DNA of 64,000 bases from Natrinema salaciae (lineage in GTDB: Archaea; Halobacteriota; Halobacteria; Halobacteriales; Natrialbaceae). Position 1 is the stretch's first letter, and each line of letters begins with the position of its first letter. Both the position numbers and the translations under genes were made by a program. Of the stretch, positions 41,422-49,658 are shown piece after piece. Below the pieces are notes generated by a model. That model saw only the letters and a program-made list of their open reading frames with translations, did not search any database and was not told the DNA's origin. The stretch lies in the NCBI RefSeq assembly GCF_900110865.1, contig NZ_FOFD01000005.1, positions 248,001 through 312,000 of the forward strand, given 5' to 3'.

Positions 41422-41692
41422 AGGGAATCTCGAGGCACAGATGAGAGCGCCTCACCTGTCAGGCGCGAAAAAACACCATGTAGACTGTCACGTTAGTGGG
41501 GAGACGCTCCGGATTGGCATGTGATATTACGAGGCTCGCAGCGGCGGTCGCGGGGCGTTGAGCGGCCGAGGGATTTCGAAACCTGTACGATCTCTCGCTG
41601 ATTAGGAGCCCGTCAGCCGGCGGCGGCGCGGAAGTTGTTTGGGCTTCTCCCCTCGCCGTAGTTTCTTATTCGTTGAGGAGCACTATCCGATA

Positions 41693-42265
41693 ATGACTGA
41701 TGAGTTGACGGACCGCGAGTACGAGGATTGTTGGAGTGACTCTGTCGAGACCATTGCGTTGGAATTTGAGGTTCCTCGAGCCACTGCAGCCTCTTGGGAA
41801 CGGAATATTGGTGATGTAGGGGCCCTCCAGGAGTCGCTTGGGAGGTACGGCCCCGATAACTATCTTGAGCTACTCCGTCGACGACGACGAGAGTGGCTTC
41901 CCCGCGAGCGAGAGAAACGCGAGGAGGAGTGGGTGGACTCCCTCAAGCGGTGGTGTACGAGGAAAGCCGATGGCGTCTATCTAGTCCATGAGTCGGAAAG
42001 GGAGGACTTCCGGAGTGAACACAGGGCTGTAGGGATGCAGTCTATGAGTCTGGGTTCTGAGTGGCGAGCTGTCGCTCTGACGGATGGTTCAACGAAACGC
42101 CGTGAAGTTGGTGCGGTCAGTGGAATGACACGGACCGAGGAGATGGCGGCACTTCGGGAGGAATTGGAGCGGAAGGAGGAACGGGTGAAGTATGATCTGC
42201 GGCGAGTTGATTCCGAATGGATCGGCTTGACGGGAGAACTTAGGAGGGTCGAGAAGTTCGTCTAA
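41693..42265 (+). CDS. Hypothetical charged protein
   Basis: 190 residues from ATG 41693 (MTDELTDREYEDCWSDSVET). 'TIALEFEVPRATAASWERNI' may be a small helix-turn-helix. The rest is charged and helical, with 'LLRRRRREWLPREREKREEE' and a C-terminal coiled-coil-like segment 'MAALREELERKEERVKYDLR'. No family recognised. Its codon use is less GC3-biased than the surrounding genes, pointing to recent acquisition. Confidence 0.55.
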   Translation: MTDELTDREYEDCWSDSVETIALEFEVPRATAASWERNIGDVGALQESLGRYGPDNYLELLRRRRREWLPREREKREEEWVDSLKRWCTRKADGVYLVHESEREDFRSEHRAVGMQSMSLGSEWRAVALTDGSTKRREVGAVSGMTRTEEMAALREELERKEERVKYDLRRVDSEWIGLTGELRRVEKFV

Positions 42266-42404
42266 CGTATCGACGAAGAAGTCAACTTCTCGGTCGGTAT
42301 ACTGGTCTCGCATCGGCTCAACTACCTCACGCCACCGGACGCCGATTAGAAATCAAAGCCCGCCACGGACCAGGCCGGAGCGGAGGTTGACGATCGGGGA
42401 TCCG

Positions 42405-42935
42405 TCACGGACGCGGCGTCGCGTCCGGGCCGTACTCCACGTCCCAGTTGTCGAAGAGCGCTCGGAACTCCTCGCGCCTGCGTTCGATCTCTTCGTCAGT
42501 GAACTCCTCTTCCGCTTTCGTAAGTTCCTCGTCGTAGGTGAGTTCGACGGTCGCATAGACGCCATCGCTCTCAATGATCCAACTTGGCAGACAATCGCTC
42601 ATTATGGTAAAATAGTACTCGTACCCCTGGGCACCCATACACGCTGCGTTGTATCCCTTGTCGGTTATTTTTTCGAACGTCGTCTCAAATTCGGCCACAG
42701 ACCGAGTCGGACCGACGTCGACGCTCGTCCCGGTTGGGGAACGGGAGAATGAAACGTCAAACGTCACGTACGACCATCGATACCGAGCGTCGAACGGGAG
42801 ACACGGGTGCCCACAGTGCATCAGTACGATGTTGGGATACGGCTCGTCACTAGGGTCGTACATTCGACACTCGATCCACGACTGGAGAATCTCGAATTCG
42901 TCGACGATAAACGGTCTCGCCTCGATGTTGCCCAT
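42405..42935 (-). CDS. Hypothetical protein
   Basis: 176 residues: MGNIEARPFIVDEFEILQSW, then 'IVLMHCGHPCLPFDARYRWS', 'SVAEFETTFEKITDKGYNAA', 'ESDGVYATVELTYDEELTKA' and an acidic helical C-terminus. No family recognised. The fold looks compact and single-domain; size, acidity and neighbourhood fit an immunity-type protein in the toxin island, but this is speculation. Confidence 0.55.
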   Translation of the reverse strand: MGNIEARPFIVDEFEILQSWIECRMYDPSDEPYPNIVLMHCGHPCLPFDARYRWSYVTFDVSFSRSPTGTSVDVGPTRSVAEFETTFEKITDKGYNAACMGAQGYEYYFTIMSDCLPSWIIESDGVYATVELTYDEELTKAEEEFTDEEIERRREEFRALFDNWDVEYGPDATPRP

Positions 42936-43099
42936 ATAGTGCGATCAATCAGACCGCTTTTAGAGGCCCTGTTCATGCGGAAAAGAACGCATCGGACAAA
43001 AGAGCAAGCGGCGTCCTTAGCCCGCGAGGGGTGGGCCAGCCGCGGCGGCAGAGACCGACTGCGCGGGCGGCCGGAGCCGCGGGACGCCATTCGCGCTCT

Positions 43100-43957
43100 C
43101 CACCCAATCGCCCGGATCCGTTGACTGGCCTCGTCGTACTCCACCGACAGTTCCTCGTCCTGGACCACGAACGTGATTGCCCCGCCGGACTGGTGCTCGC
43201 TTGTGATATAGAAGTTGGGCGTGTCGCTGACTTCGTCGACGTTGGTCACCGCCTCTGTGGTCGGATGCTGCTTCGAGTAGTTTGCTGGTACGACAACATG
43301 CTCCGGCGGACCCATACCGCTGATCCAGCCGGGACTGCTCATATTCGGCTACTCAGTAGTCGATGCGGCGCCGTGGTGTTGGAGCGTGAGAACGTCTACG
43401 TCGCCATCCGCCTTCACGTTGGACGGGTCACGAGCGTCGCTCGCGATGTGGAAGCGTTTCTCCTGAGCCTCAACGGTCAGGGCAACCGATTCGGCGTCCA
43501 CATCACTCCCGACGGGCGCGTCAGGGTGGACGACCTGGACGTCGACGCTCGACCCAGGCTCGAGTGAATCGCCATCACCTGATGTGACGCTTGAGTGGAA
43601 CTCCAGCTCGCCGGCCGTGTCGGCCTCCTCCAACGCTCTCTCGAGGTTACGCGCGGTCTTAGAGTCGGCCTTCGCGTTCCAGTAGACTTCCTCTACGTCG
43701 AAGTCCTCGAGCAGATACTCCCCGTACGAGACGTGGTCCTCGTGACCGTGCGTCAGGACGAGTTTGTCAATGGTGTTAACGCCGTTCTCCTCGAGTTGCT
43801 TCTTCAGTGAGCCGTCGTAGCTTATCTTGGAGGTCGACGTCGACCCGGCGTCGACGAGCAGGTTGCCGTCCGGCGACTGGACCAAAACGCTCTGGCCCTT
43901 CCCGACATCCAGGTAGGACACCTCGACGCGGCCGGCGTCCGGATCGTCGCTCAGCAT
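43100..43957 (-). pseudogene. MBL-fold (ComEC/Rec2-like) hydrolase interrupted by an in-frame TAG
   Basis: From ATG 43957: 'RVEVSYLDVGKGQSVLVQSP', zinc motif THGHEDH at 69-75, 'DVQVVHPDAPVGSDVDAESV' and 'DGDVDVLTLQHHGAASTTE', then TAG at 43349-43351. The same frame continues without shift: MSSPGWISGMGPPEHVVVPA, 'NYSKQHPTTEAVTNVDEVSD', 'TPNFYITSEHQSGGAITFVV' and 'DEELSVEYDEASQRI', which is exactly the part that normally follows HHG in this family. Beyond about 43100 similarity stops. The usual signal peptide before RVEVSYLDVG is missing too. Confidence 0.7.
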
Positions 43958-43964
43958 CCTATCT

Positions 43965-44292
43965 TCTTAATGGTAATGCAGATACCGGCGCAGCTGAACT
44001 GAGTCTGTTCGTGAGAAACCACGATGATGGTGCGATTAATTCGAAGACGATCGACACGCCAGTATCAGGTAGTTATGGAAAGCGCAAAAGATACAAGGAC
44101 TTCACTTTGCGCTCTGACAAAATTTATGATATAGGTGTGGAATTGCGTACAAGAGCAAGCGCTTCAGGATCAGCAAACTCCACGGATTACTATAATGACT
44201 ATTCGTCAATGGGTAAGGACCTACGGCGTGTCAGAGTCAGAAACGAAGGATGGGAAAACGATGGTAACCTCATGTTCAGATACATAGGATAG
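43965..44292 (+). pseudogene. C-terminal fragment of an unknown, AT-richer protein
   Basis: About 105 codons: 'NADTGAAELSLFVRNHDDGA', 'SGSYGKRKRYKDFTLRSDKI', 'YDIGVELRTRASASGSANST' and 'MGKDLRRVRVRNEGWENDGN', stop at 44292. Beta-rich look of an extracellular domain. There is no start; upstream sequence in frame is antisense to the MBL gene. Base composition is lower in GC than the flanks. Confidence 0.45.
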
Positions 44293-44483
44293 TTGGATCG
44301 GTGGTCGGATTGTGGGCCAGACCGCAAGCCTACAGAGTTGAATCAGCAATATCGATGCAGTCCTAGCAAGGTCAAAGGAACGAACGTCAATTGGAAGTAT
44401 ATCGACGCACGCAGGAAGAGCCGCTCCCAATTGCTTGTTCCTCAAACTCACTGCGATACTATCTAAAGAAATAGTCCGAAAAT

Positions 44484-44506
44484 ATCTAAATATGATATAT
44501 TTAGAT
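44484..44506 (-). terminator. Palindrome over the stop codon of the Imm49-like gene
   Basis: Perfect inverted repeat ATCTAAATAT-GAT-ATATTTAGAT, with the TAA stop (44501-44503) inside one arm. Could form a 10-pair A/T stem at the end of the transcript or be a regulator site. A/T-only stems are weak terminators. Confidence 0.35.
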
Positions 44507-45268
44507 TAGGTCAGGTAGAAGAAAATCACGCAGAGAGTCTTCTATTTCTACATCATTTGGGTCAATATCAACATCATTTGTAAGGAGGAGGTTGCTGGAG
44601 CCCTCTACTGAAACGAATTGAGTTGGTGCATCAGGATTCGTCCCTCGCTTGTCATGGTGATTGGAGAGGATCTTTTCAAGCCCATGGCTGAACTGAGACG
44701 AATCTTCTTCAATTAATCCAGCAAGGGCTAACTGCAATCCATCGTACTTTAGGTATTCATGATCAATGTCAGAGAGTTTCTTGTTCCAGGAGATAGCTTG
44801 AGATTCATTTCCATCAATATACGCTGCTAATGCTAATGCATGATAGAGAACATGCGAAAAGTCAGAATGGTTCTCAAGAATCCATTCTTGATCGAGGTCA
44901 TAGGTATGTGAGATCGCATCATCAATATACGCATCTTGCTGGGATAGAATTGCTGCATAAAGTGCATCAGAGCATTGAGTTGGCTGATGCCATTGATAGG
45001 AATCCTCAATGCTGTCTTCGTATTCATCTACGAGCTCGATGATTTTCACTGAGTGGTTTGCTGCGCGGCCAAACCAAGACAATGCTTCATCGGAGTTTCC
45101 AAGGAGACTTTCGCAGATACCAACACCAAGAGCACTGTCTGCTATCCTTCCTTCTACAAAGGGAAGTGCGTCAGTAACCACTTCTCCCTTTTCCATGCGA
45201 TTGTGATTCTTCTCATAGGCCTCTAACTGACTCTCCCGTTGATTTCGAATTGTTTCTTCAGTACTCAT
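44501..45268 (-). CDS. Imm49-like immunity protein
   Basis: 255 residues, all helical, acidic. 'GICESLLGNSDEALSWFGRA' followed by 'ANHSVKIIELVDEYEDSIED' and 'CSDALYAAILSQQDAYIDDA', then 'YHALALAAYIDGNESQAISW' and 'FSHGLEKILSNHHDKRGTNP', follow the order I know for Imm49 immunity proteins of polymorphic toxin systems. Its ATG overlaps the TGA of the toxin-like gene (ATGA), the classic toxin-immunity arrangement. Low GC (AT-rich codons) like the toxin tip, unlike the neighbouring genes. Expected to bind and block the nuclease tip. Confidence 0.62.
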   Translation of the reverse strand: MSTEETIRNQRESQLEAYEKNHNRMEKGEVVTDALPFVEGRIADSALGVGICESLLGNSDEALSWFGRAANHSVKIIELVDEYEDSIEDSYQWHQPTQCSDALYAAILSQQDAYIDDAISHTYDLDQEWILENHSDFSHVLYHALALAAYIDGNESQAISWNKKLSDIDHEYLKYDGLQLALAGLIEEDSSQFSHGLEKILSNHHDKRGTNPDAPTQFVSVEGSSNLLLTNDVDIDPNDVEIEDSLRDFLLPDLI

Positions 45269-46131
45269 CGCTGTTCACCGATCTTAATTAGTCTAACCTC
45301 ATCAATTCCTAGTTCGTTAATACTCTTTGTAACTGTCTTCCCATCCTTGGGACGGTTCTGAATGACAGTTATTTCTCTCCTGACGTCCCCAGTTGCTCTG
45401 GCATCTTCAATTGCTTCTCTTGTGGATTTATCTATTCCTCTCTCTTCAGACAGAACATTTCTAATCCACTGATCGGACATCTGAGTCACATCTCCATCCT
45501 TTGTTTTCCCTAAATTCCTCTTTCCGAAGTTCCCGTCATCACTTAGGAATTTCACCTCGTCAATAATAAGGTCGCCCTCTGGATCCTTATACACAAGGTC
45601 CGGACCATTATCGTTCACTGTACCGGGATCATACCCTTTGTAGATGTAATCATCGACCTTCTCACCCTCATCAATCTTACTCGCGATCTCGGTTCGAATG
45701 TTGGTTTCAGCGATTTTCTCACCAGCTGCACCTTTACTTAGGTCAGTTACTTTATGGTAATTCAGATAGTCAGCACCGTTATCAATATATCGAGCGTCCA
45801 CTGCAACGTCATACTGGCTACCAGTAATACGCGCGGTCCGCTCGCAACCGATGTCCGAGAGACTCTCGGCAGCGACTTCGCGGACTTTCCTGGGCTGGTC
45901 GAAACAGTACCCCAGCAACACGTCGACGGCCGCATCGGTTCGTTCCTCATCGAGGATGCCGACCGATCGAATGCCGTACAGGACGCCATCTCGGTCCAAG
46001 GCGTCTTCGGCCGAGAGCAACTCCCGCAACGCCTCGAATTCGGCATCGCCCGCCGTCCCGTCCTTGAAGGAGGCTACCAATTCTTTTACTCTCTCCGTTG
46101 TCTCAGTGGTCTCGAAAAGATCGTCCGACAT
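45265..46131 (-). CDS. Polymorphic-toxin-like protein with PD-(D/E)xK nuclease tip
   Basis: 288 residues from ATG 46131 (MSDDLFETTETTERVKELVA). Residues 1-95, coded by GC-rich DNA, are helical ('DALDRDGVLYGIRSVGILDE', 'FDQPRKVREVAAESLSDIG'), HEAT-like. From about residue 96 the DNA turns AT-rich, and the protein becomes a nuclease-like domain: 'DLSKGAAGEKIAETNIRTEI', then GPDLVYK..DLIIDEVKF (about 175-193), the D...ExK pattern of PD-(D/E)xK enzymes. No signal peptide or export domain is visible. Paired with the Imm49-like gene by an ATGA overlap. Likely a toxin whose tip has been exchanged. A restriction-like or housekeeping nuclease is the alternative. Confidence 0.65.
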   Translation of the reverse strand: MSDDLFETTETTERVKELVASFKDGTAGDAEFEALRELLSAEDALDRDGVLYGIRSVGILDEERTDAAVDVLLGYCFDQPRKVREVAAESLSDIGCERTARITGSQYDVAVDARYIDNGADYLNYHKVTDLSKGAAGEKIAETNIRTEIASKIDEGEKVDDYIYKGYDPGTVNDNGPDLVYKDPEGDLIIDEVKFLSDDGNFGKRNLGKTKDGDVTQMSDQWIRNVLSEERGIDKSTREAIEDARATGDVRREITVIQNRPKDGKTVTKSINELGIDEVRLIKIGEQR

Positions 46132-46244
46132 GTCTCTTGATCGAAACAGATCACTCACTGTAATGTATCTCTGGATTCGACACGACGGCCCGGTCCCACC
46201 CACGACCAGTGTGATTATATTCAGCAGCATCGTACTGAAGCCAA

Positions 46245-46709
46245 ATGGACAACGAGTCGCCTGATTCCGCACACTCCCAGGACCCCGAGATGTACGAGGA
46301 CGAGCAGCTCGGGACGTTCGAGAGAAAATCCAGCAGAGGTCTCTATTCGACGACAGCCGAGTGGATGGGTACCGAGGTCGAGTTAGAACTCTGGCTCTCC
46401 GAACCCGACGACGGTGTGTCGGGGCTCACTGTCGCGAAGGCGCTGTGGGACGACCAGTCCACGTGGACCGAGCGGATTCAGCAGTACGCCCTCGACGAGT
46501 TGCTCGAGCTCAAGAACGTGGAGTGGATCGAATCGGAGGATGACACGGTGACTGCCGAAGAGTTCACAGATAGGATAGACCTGAAAACCGTCACCATCGA
46601 TCACGATGGCGGGTTCACGTTCTGGCACGACGACGACGATCTGTTCTTCGGACACAGCATCATGGTCTCTGGGAACCTCGAAAACGGGATCTTCGAGGCG
46701 CATCTGTGA
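46245..46709 (+). CDS. DUF2262-family protein
   Basis: 154 residues: '[20 protein letters not shown]', '[20 protein letters not shown]', '[20 protein letters not shown]', '[20 protein letters not shown]' and '[20 protein letters not shown]'. The sequence of N-terminal strands, 'LL.LKN..W' and 'FFGHSI.V' matches DUF2262. Function unknown. It diverges from the toxin-immunity pair (start 114 bases from the toxin start), so the two units may share a control region. Confidence 0.65.
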   Translation: MDNESPDSAHSQDPEMYEDEQLGTFERKSSRGLYSTTAEWMGTEVELELWLSEPDDGVSGLTVAKALWDDQSTWTERIQQYALDELLELKNVEWIESEDDTVTAEEFTDRIDLKTVTIDHDGGFTFWHDDDDLFFGHSIMVSGNLENGIFEAHL

Positions 46710-46876
46710 CTGTCCCGCCGTCTGGTACCGACGTGAATCACATTCGACGTGACACGTTTTCTCGCCGCCACCAGATTGACTTTGCTGGTACCTTTGAGGG
46801 TAATAAATGGTCGACCGGTCGCGGTACCAGCAGTGGATTCAAACGTGGAGGAAGGTAGTACCAAGGTGTCGATTGG

Positions 46877-47245
46877 ATGCACATCGAAGACAGCTACGAT
46901 GACAAATCGACGACGCTGACGTGGGAGTGTGTGGGAGAGTCAGTGTCCGTGACGCTCTCGGGGCTGGTCCACGCCGAATACGCCGAGGAGGAGGACGTAG
47001 TCGTCACCGCGAGTGTCGAGGGGACAATACGGATGCTGGCGAGTGATGGAACCGAGCGGGACGCGTTCGAGTACACCCTGCCCGACGGGATCGACCTCTA
47101 CACCTTGGTCCCGAGTATCGTTACGGAACTCGGTGTGACGATGGTGCTGGCCCACGACCCACCGCATCGCGGGGAGGTGCTCTGGCAACACGAGATAGAT
47201 ATCGAGCGCAAGGAAGTCGGTGGCCCCGTCGCGAAGTGGCGCTGA
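46877..47245 (+). CDS. Hypothetical small protein in the toxin island
   Basis: 122 residues: MHIEDSYDDKSTTLTWECVG, then 'VTLSGLVHAEYAEEEDVVVT' and 'LVPSIVTELGVTMVLAHDPP'. Mostly beta strands with an acidic surface. No family recognised. ATG 46877 with clean stop at 47245. Same strand as the DUF2262 gene, 167 bases downstream. Confidence 0.5.
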   Translation: MHIEDSYDDKSTTLTWECVGESVSVTLSGLVHAEYAEEEDVVVTASVEGTIRMLASDGTERDAFEYTLPDGIDLYTLVPSIVTELGVTMVLAHDPPHRGEVLWQHEIDIERKEVGGPVAKWR

Positions 47246-47356
47246 CGGCTATTGTCGGTGATGGCGACCGGGAGACTCCTGTCTCGGGCACGTCGATACG
47301 GGGGCAACGACTGACGGCCCCTTTCGGCCAAGCAATCTCGTGGCTGCTCGCCGTAT

Positions 47357-47725
47357 TCAGAATCGACGGGAACTCGTCCGCACCAGTGCCTCGGTCGCAG
47401 CGGCGTACCGGCCGGGTTGGACTTCGCCGAACGAGACGACCAGCATCGTCACCTCGTCCTCGGCATCAACGACCTCGTAGGACAGTTCCAACCCGTCCAT
47501 TCGGCCGTGATAGATGGGATCGCCGTCGAACGAGGTCACGGAATAGCCGAGGACGGCCGCGATCTCGTCAGGATTAATGTCCGGAGCGTGGTCCCGTATC
47601 TCGGTGAGCGGCTTCAGGCTCGCCAGGTCGACCCTGCACGGCCCGCCGCCGACCTCGACCGAGAACACTGCTCCGTCCTGCGATTCGAAGGAAACGATCT
47701 CGCCGTCTCGTCGTTCGATATCCAT
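47357..47725 (-). CDS. Hypothetical small protein in the toxin island
   Basis: 122 residues from ATG 47725 (MDIERRDGEIVSFESQDGAV). 'GGGPCRVDLASLKPLTEIRD' and 'DEIAAVLGYSVTSFDGDPIY' followed by 'LELSYEVVDAEDEVTMLVVS' suggest a small alpha/beta protein. No family recognised. A longer frame to 47776 has an atypical start. Convergent with 46877-47245. Confidence 0.5.
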   Translation of the reverse strand: MDIERRDGEIVSFESQDGAVFSVEVGGGPCRVDLASLKPLTEIRDHAPDINPDEIAAVLGYSVTSFDGDPIYHGRMDGLELSYEVVDAEDEVTMLVVSFGEVQPGRYAAATEALVRTSSRRF

Positions 47726-48300
47726 GGGTTTCGGGCCTCGGTAGTGGGGGCGTCCGAACAGCGGCTGGGCCGACACTGGAGCCGGTCCGGGTCACGGCAG
47801 GCTCCCAGGGGTTCGGTCAGTTCGACTGACTCGCTGATAAAGGGAAAGGGTTTCGGACAGATCCAGAGTCCGTGGCGGTCGAGTCGCTCCTCCCTCGGTC
47901 CGATGCCGACGCGGCGGAGTTGCGCGATTTGCGAGACCTCCTTCAAGAACTGGCTCGCGCGCATCCGCGACCGGATACAGGATTACAGCCCCCCGTTCTA
48001 ACGGGGAACTGGGCGAATTAACCTGGTGGGTAATTGTAAAAACATCTAGAAAGCTACTTCGACCAATCTATTTTCGGGAACATTCTGTTGGATATATCTG
48101 AATAGAAGGCGCGCATCAATTCCATCCTCCGAGAGTGTCTCTGCGCGTGGGTACCTCGGTCGTACCGTTGATCTCGTCACTCGTGGGCGGATCGTTTCGG
48201 AACTGCCGTTTGCGATCCGCGTCGCAGGCGCGGTTCGTCTCGAGACGGCCACCTCGGCTCGAGTCTATCGCGTGAGTCGCGGTCTGAGCCATCTTTACGG
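47726..48300. other. Intergenic stretch with one hairpin
   Basis: About 575 bases. Contains a perfect hairpin CCCCGT-TCTA-ACGGGG at 47991-48006, in a context (GATTACAGC before, AACTGGGCGA after) that may be another IS200/IS605-like end. No protein-like frame; possible decayed DNA at the edge of the toxin island. Confidence 0.4.
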
Positions 48301-48474
48301 TTATCGTCTGACCGTGACCGGACAGTCGGCGGTGATGAACGGTTCATCGTCCCCGTCGGCGAACGCCAGCCCGCCGCAGTCACGGCGACAGACTCGCCAG
48401 GCCGGCAGGGTGGGAATGTCGTACTCCTCCGGATCGCGGAAGGCACCCGCGATCGCCCACTCTCGAGCGCGCAT
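48301..48474 (-). CDS. Small hypothetical protein of the iron operon
   Basis: 57 residues: MRAREWAIAGAFRDPEEYDI, then 'PTLPAWRVCRRDCGGLAFAD' and GDDEPFITADCPVTVRR. The CRRDC and ADCPV cysteines may bind metal. ATG directly follows the stop of the substrate-binding protein gene (TGAATG), so it is the last gene of that operon. Its location suggests an accessory role in iron handling. Confidence 0.6.
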   Translation of the reverse strand: MRAREWAIAGAFRDPEEYDIPTLPAWRVCRRDCGGLAFADGDDEPFITADCPVTVRR

Positions 48475-49656
48475 TCAGCCGTCCTCCGTGATGACGTCCG
48501 CAACCTTCTGTCGGTCGAATAGCTGCTCGTCTTCGGGAATCTCGGGATACGGTCCCTCGGTGTAGGTCGGCCACGTCCCGAAGACGTCGGGGTAGAGTTG
48601 CTTCGCGGTCATCTCGAGCTGGAATAGGTTCAGTATCGGGCCCTGGTAGCGGGCCCCCTGCGGGTAGACGCGGTCGTTTTGGACCGCGGAGAGCTCTCGG
48701 CCGACGGAGTCGTTTTGTAGCGACGATCGAATCCCGGTTATATCCGTTCCGGGATGCATTCCGCCCAGCGAGAAGAGCACGTCGGGATCGGCCTCGAGCA
48801 GCCCTTCCATATCAATCGTGTCGCCGGAGGAGATGTCGTCGCTCAGGGCTCCGATCGGACTGAGGGGGCGTACGTGTGCCGTCAGGAATCCGGGGGTGTC
48901 CAGCGTGTAGACGTAGATGCTATCGATGTCGCTCATCCCAGCCAGCACCGCGGTCGGACGCTCCTGTTCGGGAGGAAGATCCTCCTCGATCGTATCCAGT
49001 AGGTTCGCGTGTATCTCTGCGAGCGCCTCGTACCGCTCCTCTTCGCGGAAGACCTGGGCGACCTTCTCGAACATCTCCCAGAGGGTGTAATACTCGTAGC
49101 GGTCGGCCCACTCGGCCGGTGGCTTGCCGTGTCTGTCGCTGAACTTGTTTCCGAACCACGGAGCAATGGTATCCCGAATCTCCTCGATATCCGATGCGTC
49201 CTTGCTGTCGAGAGCGTTCACGCTCGCCGGATCAGCGAGGTGGATGTCGCTGTTGAGCTCGTAGAGCTTCTCCTTGCTGGGATCCCAGGACGAGTACAGG
49301 CCCGTCCAGTCCAGCGTGACGCCGGGGAGTCGTTCGGTGAACTGATTCCACAGTTGGTCGTAGTACTCGGGAGCGTGCATCGCGTTGACGTCGTCCCCGC
49401 GTCCGAGGGCGAACGCCATGCCGGCGTGGTGGGTCAGCCGCGTGAAGATGCTCTCCGGCGGCGAGTCGAACGAAACCTCGCCCATCGGTGCCATCGTCAC
49501 TGAATAGGTGCCGTCGGAGTTGGTGTCCCCGTTGTCGCTTTGTCCGACCAACTCCGAACAGCCCGCGAGGGCGGTCCCGGCCGCGAGGGCCCCGCCGTAC
49601 TTCAGCGTCTCTCTGCGCGTCGGTCCGCCCGTTGTGCCGTCAGTATCGTCGTTCAT
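48475..49656 (-). CDS. ABC transporter substrate-binding lipoprotein (iron-siderophore type)
   Basis: 393 residues. Tat lipoprotein leader 'TRRETLKYGGALAAGTALAG' with C following. Mature part is the class III periplasmic-binding fold: 'GEVSFDSPPESIFTRLTHHA', 'LDWTGLYSSWDPSKEKLYEL', 'GMSDIDSIYVYTLDTPGFLT' and 'LEADPDVLFSLGGMHPGTDI'. Binds ferric siderophores or vitamin B12-like ligands outside the cell for a FecCD-type permease. Two bases after the stop of a close paralogue (49659-50813); both lie in one operon. Confidence 0.85.
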   Translation of the reverse strand: MNDDTDGTTGGPTRRETLKYGGALAAGTALAGCSELVGQSDNGDTNSDGTYSVTMAPMGEVSFDSPPESIFTRLTHHAGMAFALGRGDDVNAMHAPEYYDQLWNQFTERLPGVTLDWTGLYSSWDPSKEKLYELNSDIHLADPASVNALDSKDASDIEEIRDTIAPWFGNKFSDRHGKPPAEWADRYEYYTLWEMFEKVAQVFREEERYEALAEIHANLLDTIEEDLPPEQERPTAVLAGMSDIDSIYVYTLDTPGFLTAHVRPLSPIGALSDDISSGDTIDMEGLLEADPDVLFSLGGMHPGTDITGIRSSLQNDSVGRELSAVQNDRVYPQGARYQGPILNLFQLEMTAKQLYPDVFGTWPTYTEGPYPEIPEDEQLFDRQKVADVITEDG

Positions 49657-49658
49657 CG

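Noticed and set aside
43349-43351. TAG as evidence for pyrrolysine coding
   Set aside because: One amber codon in a gene that also lacks its signal peptide and C-terminus is better explained by decay; no pyl genes are visible here.
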